Below, piece after piece: positions 34,251 to 42,583 of a stretch of 64,000 nucleotides of DNA. Position 1 is the first letter of the stretch. Every line of letters starts with the position of its first letter. A model generated the notes under the pieces. The model was not told the DNA's origin. It worked only from the letters and a program-made list of their open reading frames with translations, and made no database searches. Location: NCBI GenBank assembly GCA_963677915.2, contig CAXXGE010000041.1, positions 1-64,000 on the forward strand, read 5' to 3'. Source of the DNA: G963677915 sp963677915. GTDB taxonomy: Bacteria; Bacillota; Clostridia; Lachnospirales; Vallitaleaceae. The translations under genes were made by a program, and so were the position numbers.

Positions 34251-36714
34251 AGATTTCAATCTGCTTATACCTCACCCCGAGCTCGTCGAGAATCCGCTCC
34301 TCGCGCCGGTGGCAGGTGAACAGCAGAATCTGCCGGTCTTCCCGGCTGATGTAGTCCAGCACCTTGCGGACCCGCTCGTCATCGTACTGCACAAAGCAGT
34401 CGTCCAGAATCAGCGGCAGCGCGTTTTCCTTCGAAAGCATATCCGAGACGCCCATCCGAAGCGCCAGGTAAACCATATCGATCGTCCCAGAGCTCAGCTC
34501 CTCGACGGACACCATCCGGTCCGCCTCGCTGTCGTAGAGCTTGACCTCCATGCTCGGATTCACCTTCAGGGACGTGTACTTCCCTCCCGTCACCTTGCCG
34601 GCGATTTCCGACATCTTCTCATTCACCAGTGGTGCGAAATCGTTCTGCATATCCTCGGCGATCTCGCGGATGTTCCTGCTGATGATCTCCGTCACCGCAA
34701 GGGTCTCATCCATCTTCTTCAGCCCGATCTTCACCGTCGCCATCTCATCGGCGATTTCACCTACCGTGCGGTGTCTTTCCTCGATGCTGAAGATCTCCGC
34801 CGTCAGCCGGCTCCTGGCCTCCGCAACCGACAGGATCTCCTCGCTCACCGCCTGCAGCTCCCGGTTCACCGTTTCAAGGTCGAGGCCCGCAGTGTTTATC
34901 GACGTCGTCTCTCTGACTTTCCGCTCCAGATCCGTGATATGCATGCCCCCGAGAAGCTCCTTGATCCGCGTCTTCACAAGGCCCAGCTCGTGTTTCGCCT
35001 TCATATGCTCCTGGTAGGCCATCGACGCCCGCCGGCTGTCCTCCTCCGTCTTGACGCCATAGACATGCTCCGTCACCTCAAGCTCGTCCTGGATCCTGAC
35101 AATCCGTGTCTTCGTCTCCTTCAGGAACGTCCGCTTCTCCAGCATGTCGATATCCATCTGGGCCATGTTCTCCTTCAGCTCATCGACCCGCTTCTTGTAT
35201 TCATCCGCCAGAATGCTTTCCTTGTAAAGCCTGTCGCGTTTCTCCCTCAGCTCGTCAATGGACCTGCACTTCTGGTCCGCAACCAACCTGTCCCGCATCT
35301 TCATGTCGCTTTCCATATCCATCAGCGACAGCTTCCTTATCGACGACAGCTCTTCAATCTGATCTTTCGCCTTCTTAAAATCCTCGTTGGAACGGATCAT
35401 CCGATAGCCGAAAAATCCGGCAGCACCGCCTCCGAGCACGAGGAAAACCACAGGCAGCACCACACGCGAGAAAACAACGCCTAACACGATCGCAAGAAGA
35501 GCCACCACCCCACCGGCAACAATCCCCGGCACGAAACGGCTGGGTTTCAGTGCATCCCGACTTGCCCTCGTCTCATTCAAGAGCGCGGTCACCGCATCCA
35601 GTTTCGTCTCCTTCTCGGAAATAACCGAATCCAGTCCTTCCACCCTGCCGACCGTATCGTTTACTACCTCATACTCCGCAGCCAGGTCCCGGGAGGTGAT
35701 CTTCTCCTTCAGCTCTTCCTTCATGACAGCATGCTGGCTCGTCATCTTCTCAAGCTCAGCCGACTGGATCTTCTCCCTTTCGGCCAGGTTCACAAGCTCC
35801 ATTTGCCGCCGCATGAATCCCTCGGCCGTTTCCACCTTGTATTCTGCGAAACGCTCCGTCTTGGCCAACGTTTCCTCCAAAATGGCCTGCCGTTCCTGAA
35901 GCTTCACAACCGCCCCGAGGGTCGACCGGTACTGCTCATGTTCAAGGGAAGCGTACTGCTCCTTGAGCACCTTCTGCTTCGCCCGCAGCTCCGTCAAACG
36001 CCCGCTGACCGACACTTCTTCTTTCTTTTTCCTGAAAGCCTCTTCGTGGGCCTCCCTTGCAGCCTTCATCTCCGCTTCCAGCTCCACGAGGGAATCCTTC
36101 ATTTTCGCATATTTGGACGTCTTCTTCCTGCCCGACCCGATCTTCGCGGCCTTCTCATCCAGCTTTTTCAAAACGTTGTTCACCGAAATCTCCACCTGTT
36201 TCGTGGAGGCAAGCGTCGACATGTTGTCCTGAATCTCCTGTACCAGCTCCGCGTCCGTCCTCGAAGACAGCTGGGAAATGCTCACTGTATTGGCGAAACC
36301 GACTGCGTTCAGCCCCGTCAGTTTCCTGGCTGGGTCGTAGGTCCTGTAAACCTTGCTGTAGTCGAAATCCCCGGTCACATCCGTCCCGCTCGCAGCATCG
36401 TACACTTTCACATCGTCTTTCCCTTTTGTAAATGTCCGCTCGATCCTGAAAACGTCGCCGCCCTTGTCCACCATCATGCTGCCCCTGTAGTCGGCATTGC
36501 TCTGCCAAGGCACATAGCGGTCGTAGGCCTCGGACATCATCTTCCTTTTCACATAGGGTTTGTAAAAGCCGTACAGCATGGCGAAAATGAACTGGTGGAG
36601 GGTGCTTTTTCCCGCTTCGTTCGGTCCGTAGATCACATTGAGGCCCTTGTCGAACCCGAATGTCCTGTCCGTCAGCTTGCCGAAACCGTTAATTTTCACT
36701 TCGTTTATCTTCAT
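34249..36714 (-). CDS. yhaN: SbcC/YhaN-like AAA ATPase (SMC-type)
   Basis: 821 residues. N-terminal half of the ATPase with Walker A IYGPNEAGKSTLHQFIF, a long coiled-coil arm (about 170-700) interrupted by a hydrophobic pair of helices (RFVPGIVAGGVVALLAIVLGVVFSRVVLPVVFLVLGGGAAG), and C-terminal ABC signature LSSGTIDMVYLALRMG with Walker B LPLILDDCFVQYDDER. The hydrophobic segment in the middle of the coil is a feature of YhaN proteins and absent from SbcC. Overlaps the nuclease gene yhaO by four bases; together probably a DNA-end processing complex. Confidence 0.9.
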   Translation of the reverse strand: MKINEVKINGFGKLTDRTFGFDKGLNVIYGPNEAGKSTLHQFIFAMLYGFYKPYVKRKMMSEAYDRYVPWQSNADYRGSMMVDKGGDVFRIERTFTKGKDDVKVYDAASGTDVTGDFDYSKVYRTYDPARKLTGLNAVGFANTVSISQLSSRTDAELVQEIQDNMSTLASTKQVEISVNNVLKKLDEKAAKIGSGRKKTSKYAKMKDSLVELEAEMKAAREAHEEAFRKKKEEVSVSGRLTELRAKQKVLKEQYASLEHEQYRSTLGAVVKLQERQAILEETLAKTERFAEYKVETAEGFMRRQMELVNLAEREKIQSAELEKMTSQHAVMKEELKEKITSRDLAAEYEVVNDTVGRVEGLDSVISEKETKLDAVTALLNETRASRDALKPSRFVPGIVAGGVVALLAIVLGVVFSRVVLPVVFLVLGGGAAGFFGYRMIRSNEDFKKAKDQIEELSSIRKLSLMDMESDMKMRDRLVADQKCRSIDELREKRDRLYKESILADEYKKRVDELKENMAQMDIDMLEKRTFLKETKTRIVRIQDELEVTEHVYGVKTEEDSRRASMAYQEHMKAKHELGLVKTRIKELLGGMHITDLERKVRETTSINTAGLDLETVNRELQAVSEEILSVAEARSRLTAEIFSIEERHRTVGEIADEMATVKIGLKKMDETLAVTEIISRNIREIAEDMQNDFAPLVNEKMSEIAGKVTGGKYTSLKVNPSMEVKLYDSEADRMVSVEELSSGTIDMVYLALRMGVSDMLSKENALPLILDDCFVQYDDERVRKVLDYISREDRQILLFTCHRREERILDELGVRYKQIEI

Positions 36715-37844
36715 AGGTGCACACGCTCCTTAAGCAGCAGCTGCAAGCCTTCCTTCAGCGCCTTTCTGTTCAGGGGATCCTCCTGGTCCAGGGACTGCAT
36801 CCTCACGATGAAGCGCCCGATCAGCGAGTCGCCGTGTTCCGCCAGTATCGCATCGATATCCAGGTCCGGCTCCGTTTCATCCACGATTTCCCCGTAGAAA
36901 ACCAGTGCCTCCAGGTCCTCTTTCAAAAGCTCAAGGTCCAGAACCGTGTCGCTGTTTATAAACCCGGAAAAGGTCATCCGCACCATGTCGTCTTTCCCGA
37001 TCCCCATCGTTTCACCCGCTTCAGCCACTTTTTCAGCCATGGCCTTCCGGATTCCCTCGAGGGTCATGGACTCGTCCACATCACAGGTCAGCCTCTCGAA
37101 ACGGCGCTTGGCAAATGGCACTTGCCGCATCTCGACCCTGTTGTCCGCCCACTGGCAATCGATGTAGCCGCGAGCGCCCGTTTCCTTGAAATCAAGCGGT
37201 TCCAGGGAGCCGGGATATCCACAGTTCGCGCTGAAAATCTCAGGTTTATGCACATGTCCGAGGGCCACATAATCAAGGGGCAGCGCGAGCACTTCCTTCA
37301 GGGGTATGGGCATATAGGAGCCCGCCTCGCCCACCGTACCGTGGAGCATGGCAATATTCACCCAGCCTTCCGTCGCCGGATAGAGCTGCAGCTGTTTCCT
37401 GAGGGGTTCCACCTCGAGCTGTGGATGGGTCTTCTTCGTCCAGGAAAAACTGTGGATAGCCAACCTGCCTTCCTTCGTTTCAAGCGTCTGGACCGACAGC
37501 GTTTCCCCGAAAAGATGGACATTCGGTGCCCATTCGATCAGTCTGTAGGCCGACTCGGAACCGCTCAGTGGGTCATGGTTGCCCGCAGCCATAAAGACTT
37601 GGGTCTTGGTCAGTTTCGCGAAGGCCTCGTTCACGTCCATGAGTTCGCTGATCGTGATGAATTTCTCTTCGTACAGGTCCCCGGCAATCAGCAGGGCATC
37701 ATAGCCTTCCAGTTCGCAGACACGGACCAGCCTCAGCAACGTTTCCTTGATTTCCCTCCTGCGCCTTTTATCCAGCACTTTTCCGAAACTGGCCGTCGCG
37801 AAGTTCGTTCCCAAATGCACGTCGGCAGTGTGTATCCATTTCAT
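36711..37844 (-). CDS. yhaO: SbcD/YhaO-like DNA repair exonuclease (metallophosphoesterase)
   Basis: 377 residues. Mre11/SbcD phosphoesterase motifs in order: IHTADVHLGT, LLIAGDLYEE, FMAAGNHDPLSG, MLHGTVGE and VALGHVHKP, giving the two-metal site. The C-terminal part is the capping region. GGGGGA ribosome site before the ATG. Works with the ATPase encoded downstream (ATGA overlap) to nick or trim DNA ends and hairpins. The nearby long palindromes are potential substrates for such an enzyme, an interesting but unproven link. Confidence 0.92.
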   Translation of the reverse strand: MKWIHTADVHLGTNFATASFGKVLDKRRRREIKETLLRLVRVCELEGYDALLIAGDLYEEKFITISELMDVNEAFAKLTKTQVFMAAGNHDPLSGSESAYRLIEWAPNVHLFGETLSVQTLETKEGRLAIHSFSWTKKTHPQLEVEPLRKQLQLYPATEGWVNIAMLHGTVGEAGSYMPIPLKEVLALPLDYVALGHVHKPEIFSANCGYPGSLEPLDFKETGARGYIDCQWADNRVEMRQVPFAKRRFERLTCDVDESMTLEGIRKAMAEKVAEAGETMGIGKDDMVRMTFSGFINSDTVLDLELLKEDLEALVFYGEIVDETEPDLDIDAILAEHGDSLIGRFIVRMQSLDQEDPLNRKALKEGLQLLLKERVHL

Positions 37845-37858
37845 TCAAATCCCCCCAT

Positions 37859-38542
37859 TCAGAACAGACAGTCTTCCAGCTTCTCAAGGTCGGTAATCTT
37901 GACCGTGTTCTGGTAATAGTCGATAATCCCCCGTTCCTTCATCTCCGCCATGCTTCTGGACAGGGAAGGTCTCGGGATGTTCAGGTACGCCGCCATCTCT
38001 TTTCTGGTCATCGGCACCATCAGCGTCACCGTCTTCTGGCGTTTGTACAGGTCCATCAGAAATGCGGCGATTTTCCCGTCGATTGTCTTGTGTGACAGAA
38101 TGGACGTCTTCCGGTTAAGGACAAGGATTTTATTGGAAAGGATGCTGAGGAAGTTCTTCGTCACCATGTAGCAGCGCTCCATCAGGTCCATCATCTCCTC
38201 GATGTTGATGAAAAGCACCTCTGAATCCGTCAAAGCCTCGATGGTGGCAGGGTACTTGTTTTCACTGGAAAAGACGATGACTTCACCGAAGGTGTCGCCC
38301 GCCTCAAGATGTGTCAGCGTGGTGGCATGGCCGGCGGGAAATTCCTTTCTGACCTCAAGGTTTCCCGAAAGTACAACGGCGACGCACTGGCACGGATCCC
38401 CCTCGATGCCGACAATTTCCTGTTTCTTGTATTTTTTCACTGTATAGCGTGTTGTTTCGATGGATGTCATGATACAATCGGCCTTCATATCCTTGAAAAT
38501 GCCGACGTTCTCAAGTATTTTCACAAGCTCGTCATTCTGCAT
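37859..38542 (-). CDS. Crp/Fnr-family transcriptional regulator
   Basis: 227 residues. N-terminal cyclic-nucleotide-binding type beta barrel (about 15-125, with VAVVLSGNLEVRKEFPAGHATTLTHLEAGDTFGEVIVF), then the long dimer helix and a C-terminal winged helix (MTRKEMAAYLNIPRPSLSRSMAEMKERGII). No cysteine cluster for an Fe-S centre, so not an oxygen sensor of the FNR type. Effector unknown. Lies 15 bases upstream of yhaO and may be cotranscribed with yhaO-yhaN. Confidence 0.9.
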   Translation of the reverse strand: MQNDELVKILENVGIFKDMKADCIMTSIETTRYTVKKYKKQEIVGIEGDPCQCVAVVLSGNLEVRKEFPAGHATTLTHLEAGDTFGEVIVFSSENKYPATIEALTDSEVLFINIEEMMDLMERCYMVTKNFLSILSNKILVLNRKTSILSHKTIDGKIAAFLMDLYKRQKTVTLMVPMTRKEMAAYLNIPRPSLSRSMAEMKERGIIDYYQNTVKITDLEKLEDCLF

Positions 38543-38586
38543 AGTCTACCTCCTGAAGTTCATTGTATCACAACATTTGGGCACGC

Positions 38587-38616
38587 AAAAGAAGCTGTCC
38601 TTTTTATCGAACAGCT
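38587..38616 (-). terminator. Terminator after murA
   Basis: On minus the stem AGCTGT / ACAGCT is followed by TCTTTT. Located 20 bases after the murA stop, before the crp-type gene. Confidence 0.6.
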
Positions 38617-38634
38617 CCTTCCTAATTCTCTTTT

Positions 38635-39930
38635 TTAAACGACTTTCAGGTCGTCTTTTGTTGTTTTTTCCTTCACCCTGTAGATCTCTGCGCCGAGGGA
38701 CCTGAGCTTTTCTTCAAACTTCTGGTAGCCCCGGTCGATGTACCCCACCTTGTTGACGATCGTTTCGCCTTGGGCCGCCAAACCGGCCATGACAAGGGCG
38801 GCACCTGCCCGCAGGTCCGGTGCCGTTACTTCCGCACCTGTCAGCTGTGCGACGCCTGAGATGATGGCCGTGTTGCCTTCCACCTTGATCGAGGCGCCCA
38901 TGCGGCTGAGTTCGTCGATATAGCCCCAGCGGTTTTCAAACACCCCTTCTGTGACGATGCCTGTGCCTTGGCAGATGGACAGCAGCGTGGTCATCTGCGG
39001 CTGCATGTCCGTCGGGAATCCCGGGTAGGGCATGGTTTTCAAGTGGGTCGACTTCATCGGCTGAGCGTCTTCTTTTTTGTAGACTCGTATCGCTTCGTCG
39101 AGTTCCTGGACGCCTACGCCGATTTCGTTCAATTTGGCGACAATGGCTTCCACATGTTTGGGGATCAGGTTCGAAACGGTGACATCGCCGCCTGTGATGG
39201 CTGCTGCCAGCATGAACGTGCCTGCTTCGATCTGGTCCGGAATGATCATGTATTCGGTGCCGTGGAGCTTTCTGACGCCGTTGATCTTGATGACGTCTGT
39301 ACCGGCGCCTTTGACATCTGCACCCATGCTGTTCAGGAAGTTGGCCACGTCAACGATGTGGGGCTCCTTGGCCGGGTTCTCGATGACTGTCTGACCTTCC
39401 GCCGTGACGGCTGCCATCATGATGTTGATGGTTGCGCCGACGCTGACCACGTCCATGAAGACATGGTCCCCGGTCAGTTTCCTGGCTTTCGCCTCTATCA
39501 TGCCGTGCTCTACTTTCACCTTGGCTCCGAGAGCTTCAAATCCTTTTATATGCTGGTCGATCGGACGGTTGCCGATGTTGCAGCCGCCAGGAAGGGCCAC
39601 GGATGCCTTGTTGTAGGCTCCAAGCAAGGCGCCCAGCAAGTAGTAGGACGCTCTGATTTTCTTTACATCTTCATAAACCACGCTGTAGTTCTTTATATGT
39701 CTGCTGTCGATACGAAGGGTGTTTTCGTCGATATGTTCGATTACAACACCCAGTTTTTCCATCGCTGTCAACAGAACCTTAATATCCTCTATGACAGGAA
39801 CATTTTCAATTATACAAACACTTTTGGATAAAATAGCGGCAGGTATAATGCCGAGGGCTGCGTTTTTCGCTCCGCATACGGATACTTCGCCCATAAGTGG
39901 CTTACCGCCTTTAATCACCAACTGTTCCAT
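38635..39930 (-). CDS. murA: UDP-N-acetylglucosamine 1-carboxyvinyltransferase
   Basis: 431 residues, full length. N-terminal KGGKPLMGEVSVCGAKNAALGI with the catalytic lysine and UDP-GlcNAc loop; the PEP-binding cysteine is in LPGGCNIGNRPIDQHIKG, so the protein is of the fosfomycin-sensitive Cys type; C-terminal DLRAGAALVMAGLAAQGET. Performs the first committed step of peptidoglycan synthesis. In Firmicutes a murA copy is often near cell-wall genes like the wal operon found here upstream; the FGGY kinase between them is unexpected. Confidence 0.96.
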   Translation of the reverse strand: MEQLVIKGGKPLMGEVSVCGAKNAALGIIPAAILSKSVCIIENVPVIEDIKVLLTAMEKLGVVIEHIDENTLRIDSRHIKNYSVVYEDVKKIRASYYLLGALLGAYNKASVALPGGCNIGNRPIDQHIKGFEALGAKVKVEHGMIEAKARKLTGDHVFMDVVSVGATINIMMAAVTAEGQTVIENPAKEPHIVDVANFLNSMGADVKGAGTDVIKINGVRKLHGTEYMIIPDQIEAGTFMLAAAITGGDVTVSNLIPKHVEAIVAKLNEIGVGVQELDEAIRVYKKEDAQPMKSTHLKTMPYPGFPTDMQPQMTTLLSICQGTGIVTEGVFENRWGYIDELSRMGASIKVEGNTAIISGVAQLTGAEVTAPDLRAGAALVMAGLAAQGETIVNKVGYIDRGYQKFEEKLRSLGAEIYRVKEKTTKDDLKVV

Positions 39931-40034
39931 GATACACCTCTATCTTTATTATCGAAATTATTGCAATATTCTTACATTTAAGTACAATCGTTACGATTAT
40001 ACCATACTTTAACATTGTTGTATAGAGTTAAGCG

Positions 40035-40105
40035 AGTGCCAGGGGGACGGACCTTTTTGGCACTGGCCTTCAACCAGTGCCAAAAAGGTCCGTCCCCCTG
40101 GCACT
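40035..40105. repeat. REP-like palindrome R3 (kinase-murA gap)
   Basis: Perfect 32-base arms (agtgccagggggacggacct..ggcactgg and its complement) with a seven-base loop. Same unit as R1, with G instead of A after gtgccag on both arms, so the arms changed together. Confidence 0.9.
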
Positions 40106-40115
40106 ACCGTCCCCA

Positions 40116-41600
40116 TCACATCCGCCTATAAATCGGCAGCAGCCGCCGATACAGCTTCGAATACACCGATTCGAAGATTCTTTCATACACCGCCACCCGC
40201 TCAGCATCCGGCAGGAAAGCCTCCTGCGGATGCACCATCGCCTCGATGCCCTCGTCGAATCCGGAAAACACACCCAGGCCAACGTACCCGGCAACGGAGG
40301 CGCCAAGCGCCGATGTCTCCCAGGTCTGGACCCTGTGCACCGGCCTGCCCGTCACATCGGCGGCCATCTGGCACACCGCATCGCTCCGGGAGCCTCCGCC
40401 GGATACCATCACCCGTTCAATCCGGACACCGGATTTCCTCTCTATCTTCCCCATCCCATCCTTCAGTGCGAACAGGATGCCCTCTATCATCGCTTTGTAT
40501 ATATGGGCCTTCCTGTGCGTATCAGTAAAACCCAGCACGGCGCCCTTCGCTTCAGGCATCTTGATTCCCGCGCCCCAGTAAGGGTGCAGAATCAGCCCCT
40601 CGCTGCCCGCAGGCACCGAGGCCAAGGCCGCTTCCATCTCCGCCGTATCGTCAAGGCCCATTTCCTCAAGGAACCTGCTCAGCATCCAGAAGCCCCGGTA
40701 CACCTGAATCTCCGGATTGTACATCCCCGGCACCACCGCAGGAAAAGGCGGTATGAACCGGAGCGTCTCGAAATACCGCTCAGAAGTCGTTTGTACGCAC
40801 GCCTGGGAGCCAAGGGACAGCGACGCCACCGTCAAGTCGCCGCAGCCAACACCCAGCGTCTCGCAGCCCTTGTCCGAACCGGACGCCACAACAGGGATGC
40901 CGGCAGGCAGGCCGCTCTCACAAGCCGCCGCCTCCGTCAGCCCTCCCAGCACCGTGCCCGGCTGGACCAGGTCACAAAGCAGACGGTTGTCTATATGGAA
41001 CACATCATGTTTCAGACTGTGCTGCTTCTCCCAGCGTCCGTGCTTGTAGCAGAAAGGGATGTGTCCCACCTGGGAAGCCACCGAATCCAGCAGCTTCCCC
41101 GTCAGTTTATAGTTCAGCCACGCCGACAGCTGGACATACTTGTCCACCTTCGACCAGACCTCGGGCTCATGCTCCTGAAGCCAGTGCCCCTTGAAGTTCC
41201 GGCTCAGGTCCTCCACCGTCCTGCGCAGACCAGCCACACGGAAGGCCAGGCTGTGGTGCCAGGCCATCGGCCTGGCCTTCGCCACCTTCCGCTGGTCGGC
41301 CCAGATAATCACCGGCCGCAGCACTTCGCTCCCAGCATCGAGCAGCACCACCGCATCGCGCTGGGTCGTCACCGTCACTCCGTCAATGGAGATATCCATA
41401 CCCGAAGCCGCCGCCATCACGCGTCCGGCCACGGCGCACAGCGCCTCCCAGAACACGGCAGCCTCCTGCTCGGCAAACCCCGGCTCCACGCCAAAATAGG
41501 GAGCCAAAAGCTCCCTCTCTCGAATCAGCGTCTTACCGCTGTGGTCGAACACCACGCCGCGCAGGCTTTGCGTACCGCAGTCGATTGCCAGCACATACAT
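40116..41600 (-). CDS. FGGY-family carbohydrate kinase
   Basis: 494 residues with the two actin-like ATPase domains. N-terminal YVLAIDCGTQSLRGVVFD (phosphate loop), middle SGSDKGCETLGVGCGDLTVASLSLG, C-terminal FALKDGMGKIERKSGVRIERVMVSGGGSRSDAVCQM with the FGGY-type adenosine signature. Phosphorylates a sugar or polyol (xylulose, glycerol, ribulose or similar); not assignable. No sugar transporter or enzyme gene adjoins it. Flanked on both sides by perfect REP-like hairpins and lies between yycI and murA, as though inserted as a cassette. Confidence 0.88.
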   Translation of the reverse strand: MYVLAIDCGTQSLRGVVFDHSGKTLIRERELLAPYFGVEPGFAEQEAAVFWEALCAVAGRVMAAASGMDISIDGVTVTTQRDAVVLLDAGSEVLRPVIIWADQRKVAKARPMAWHHSLAFRVAGLRRTVEDLSRNFKGHWLQEHEPEVWSKVDKYVQLSAWLNYKLTGKLLDSVASQVGHIPFCYKHGRWEKQHSLKHDVFHIDNRLLCDLVQPGTVLGGLTEAAACESGLPAGIPVVASGSDKGCETLGVGCGDLTVASLSLGSQACVQTTSERYFETLRFIPPFPAVVPGMYNPEIQVYRGFWMLSRFLEEMGLDDTAEMEAALASVPAGSEGLILHPYWGAGIKMPEAKGAVLGFTDTHRKAHIYKAMIEGILFALKDGMGKIERKSGVRIERVMVSGGGSRSDAVCQMAADVTGRPVHRVQTWETSALGASVAGYVGLGVFSGFDEGIEAMVHPQEAFLPDAERVAVYERIFESVYSKLYRRLLPIYRRM

Positions 41601-41620
41601 ATCACCATCTCCAATCAGAA

Positions 41621-41711
41621 CGAGGAGGCGTGTGCCACAGGGACGGACCTTTTTGGCACGGGACTTCTACCCGTGCCAAAAAGGTCCGTCCCTGTGGCAC
41701 ACGCCTCCTCG
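41621..41711. repeat. REP-like palindrome R4 (yycI-kinase gap)
   Basis: Perfect 42-base arms (starting cgaggaggcgtgtgccacag) and a seven-base loop (acttcta). The centre is the shared gtgccaaaaaggtccgtccc unit, while the outer ten bases are unique to this copy yet perfectly paired. It covers the region just after the yycI stop and can end transcription of the wal operon. Confidence 0.92.
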
Positions 41712-41716
41712 TTTCC

Positions 41717-42583
41717 TTATCTCATTTCGCTATATATCTTATTATCATAAGCACTCACATAATAAAACGATCCCGTCGATGTCTTGATCCTATAGTATGG
41801 CACAAGGCTCACCTTGCTGCCCGTCGTAATCTCGTCGCTCATCACATCATAGCCCAGGTCCAGACCTGTAATCACCATGCCCGGCTCCCCGAACTTAAGC
41901 ATGAACTTGTAGAGCACCTGGTCCACCGGCACGATCTCCCTTTTCGGCTCGTTTCTGCTGTCCGGCAGGTAACGCATCGCCTTCGCCTCCAGAACCCCCG
42001 TCCTGTCGATCTTCACAATCACATAATTGCAGAACAGGAGGGACCCCTTGTAGCGCTCGTTGAACTCTAGGATATAGAACGACCGGTCGCTCGAAGGCCG
42101 TATATCCGTCAGCACCAGATCCGTATCTTCAGCAATCAGCGCCTTAGCGAAAGCCTCAGCCGTATCAACCATCACCATTTCCGTAAAATTCGACGGAATG
42201 AACACAGGCTGCTTTGCCGCATAGGTAATAAGGCCCTCCGACTCACCCGTATGGAAAATCACTTCCTGCCTGTCGGAGATGTACCTGAAAGCAGAAGTCC
42301 TGTTCGGTGCAGGCGTGTAGTTTTCAACCGAGAAAACCGAAGCAAGCACCGCCTCTCTGTCCACCTCGGGATTCAGGAAATCCAGTGTCGCCATCGGATA
42401 GTAGTCGGGCAGAAAATCCTGAAGATCGATCCCCTGCTGCTCAAGAATCCCGTGAAGCTGTTTTCTGCTCTCCGCACTCACCGTGAACCTGGCCACCACC
42501 TCGCCTTGTATCACAAAGTAGAGGATCAGGTTGATGATAATAAATATTCCAATAAACACGCTCAGGGCTCGATTCCAATTCAC
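41717..42583 (-). CDS. yycI: WalK-regulating membrane protein YycI-like
   Basis: About 288 residues from a GTG at 42583, preceded by GGGGGTGG and overlapping the yycH stop (GTGA). One N-terminal membrane helix (ALSVFIGIFIIINLILYFVI) and a large extracellular domain in which YycI-type motifs occur (QQGIDLQDFLPDYYPMATLDF; the C-terminal PYYRIKTSTGSFYYVSAYD). In Bacilli YycI and YycH restrain or modulate WalK in the membrane. Last gene of the operon. Confidence 0.8.
   Translation of the reverse strand: MNWNRALSVFIGIFIIINLILYFVIQGEVVARFTVSAESRKQLHGILEQQGIDLQDFLPDYYPMATLDFLNPEVDREAVLASVFSVENYTPAPNRTSAFRYISDRQEVIFHTGESEGLITYAAKQPVFIPSNFTEMVMVDTAEAFAKALIAEDTDLVLTDIRPSSDRSFYILEFNERYKGSLLFCNYVIVKIDRTGVLEAKAMRYLPDSRNEPKREIVPVDQVLYKFMLKFGEPGMVITGLDLGYDVMSDEITTGSKVSLVPYYRIKTSTGSFYYVSAYDNKIYSEMR

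Noticed and set aside
34309..37916. Several plus-strand ORFs of 110-400 codons opposite yhaN/yhaO
   Set aside because: GC-rich shadow frames of well-supported genes on minus; rich in Arg/His/Pro with no domain or start signal.
38968..39831. 287-codon plus-strand ORF opposite murA
   Set aside because: Shadow of murA, which is certain by motif.
40077..41750. 557-codon plus-strand ORF opposite the FGGY kinase
   Set aside because: Shadow frame; it begins and ends inside the REP-like hairpins and has no ribosome site.
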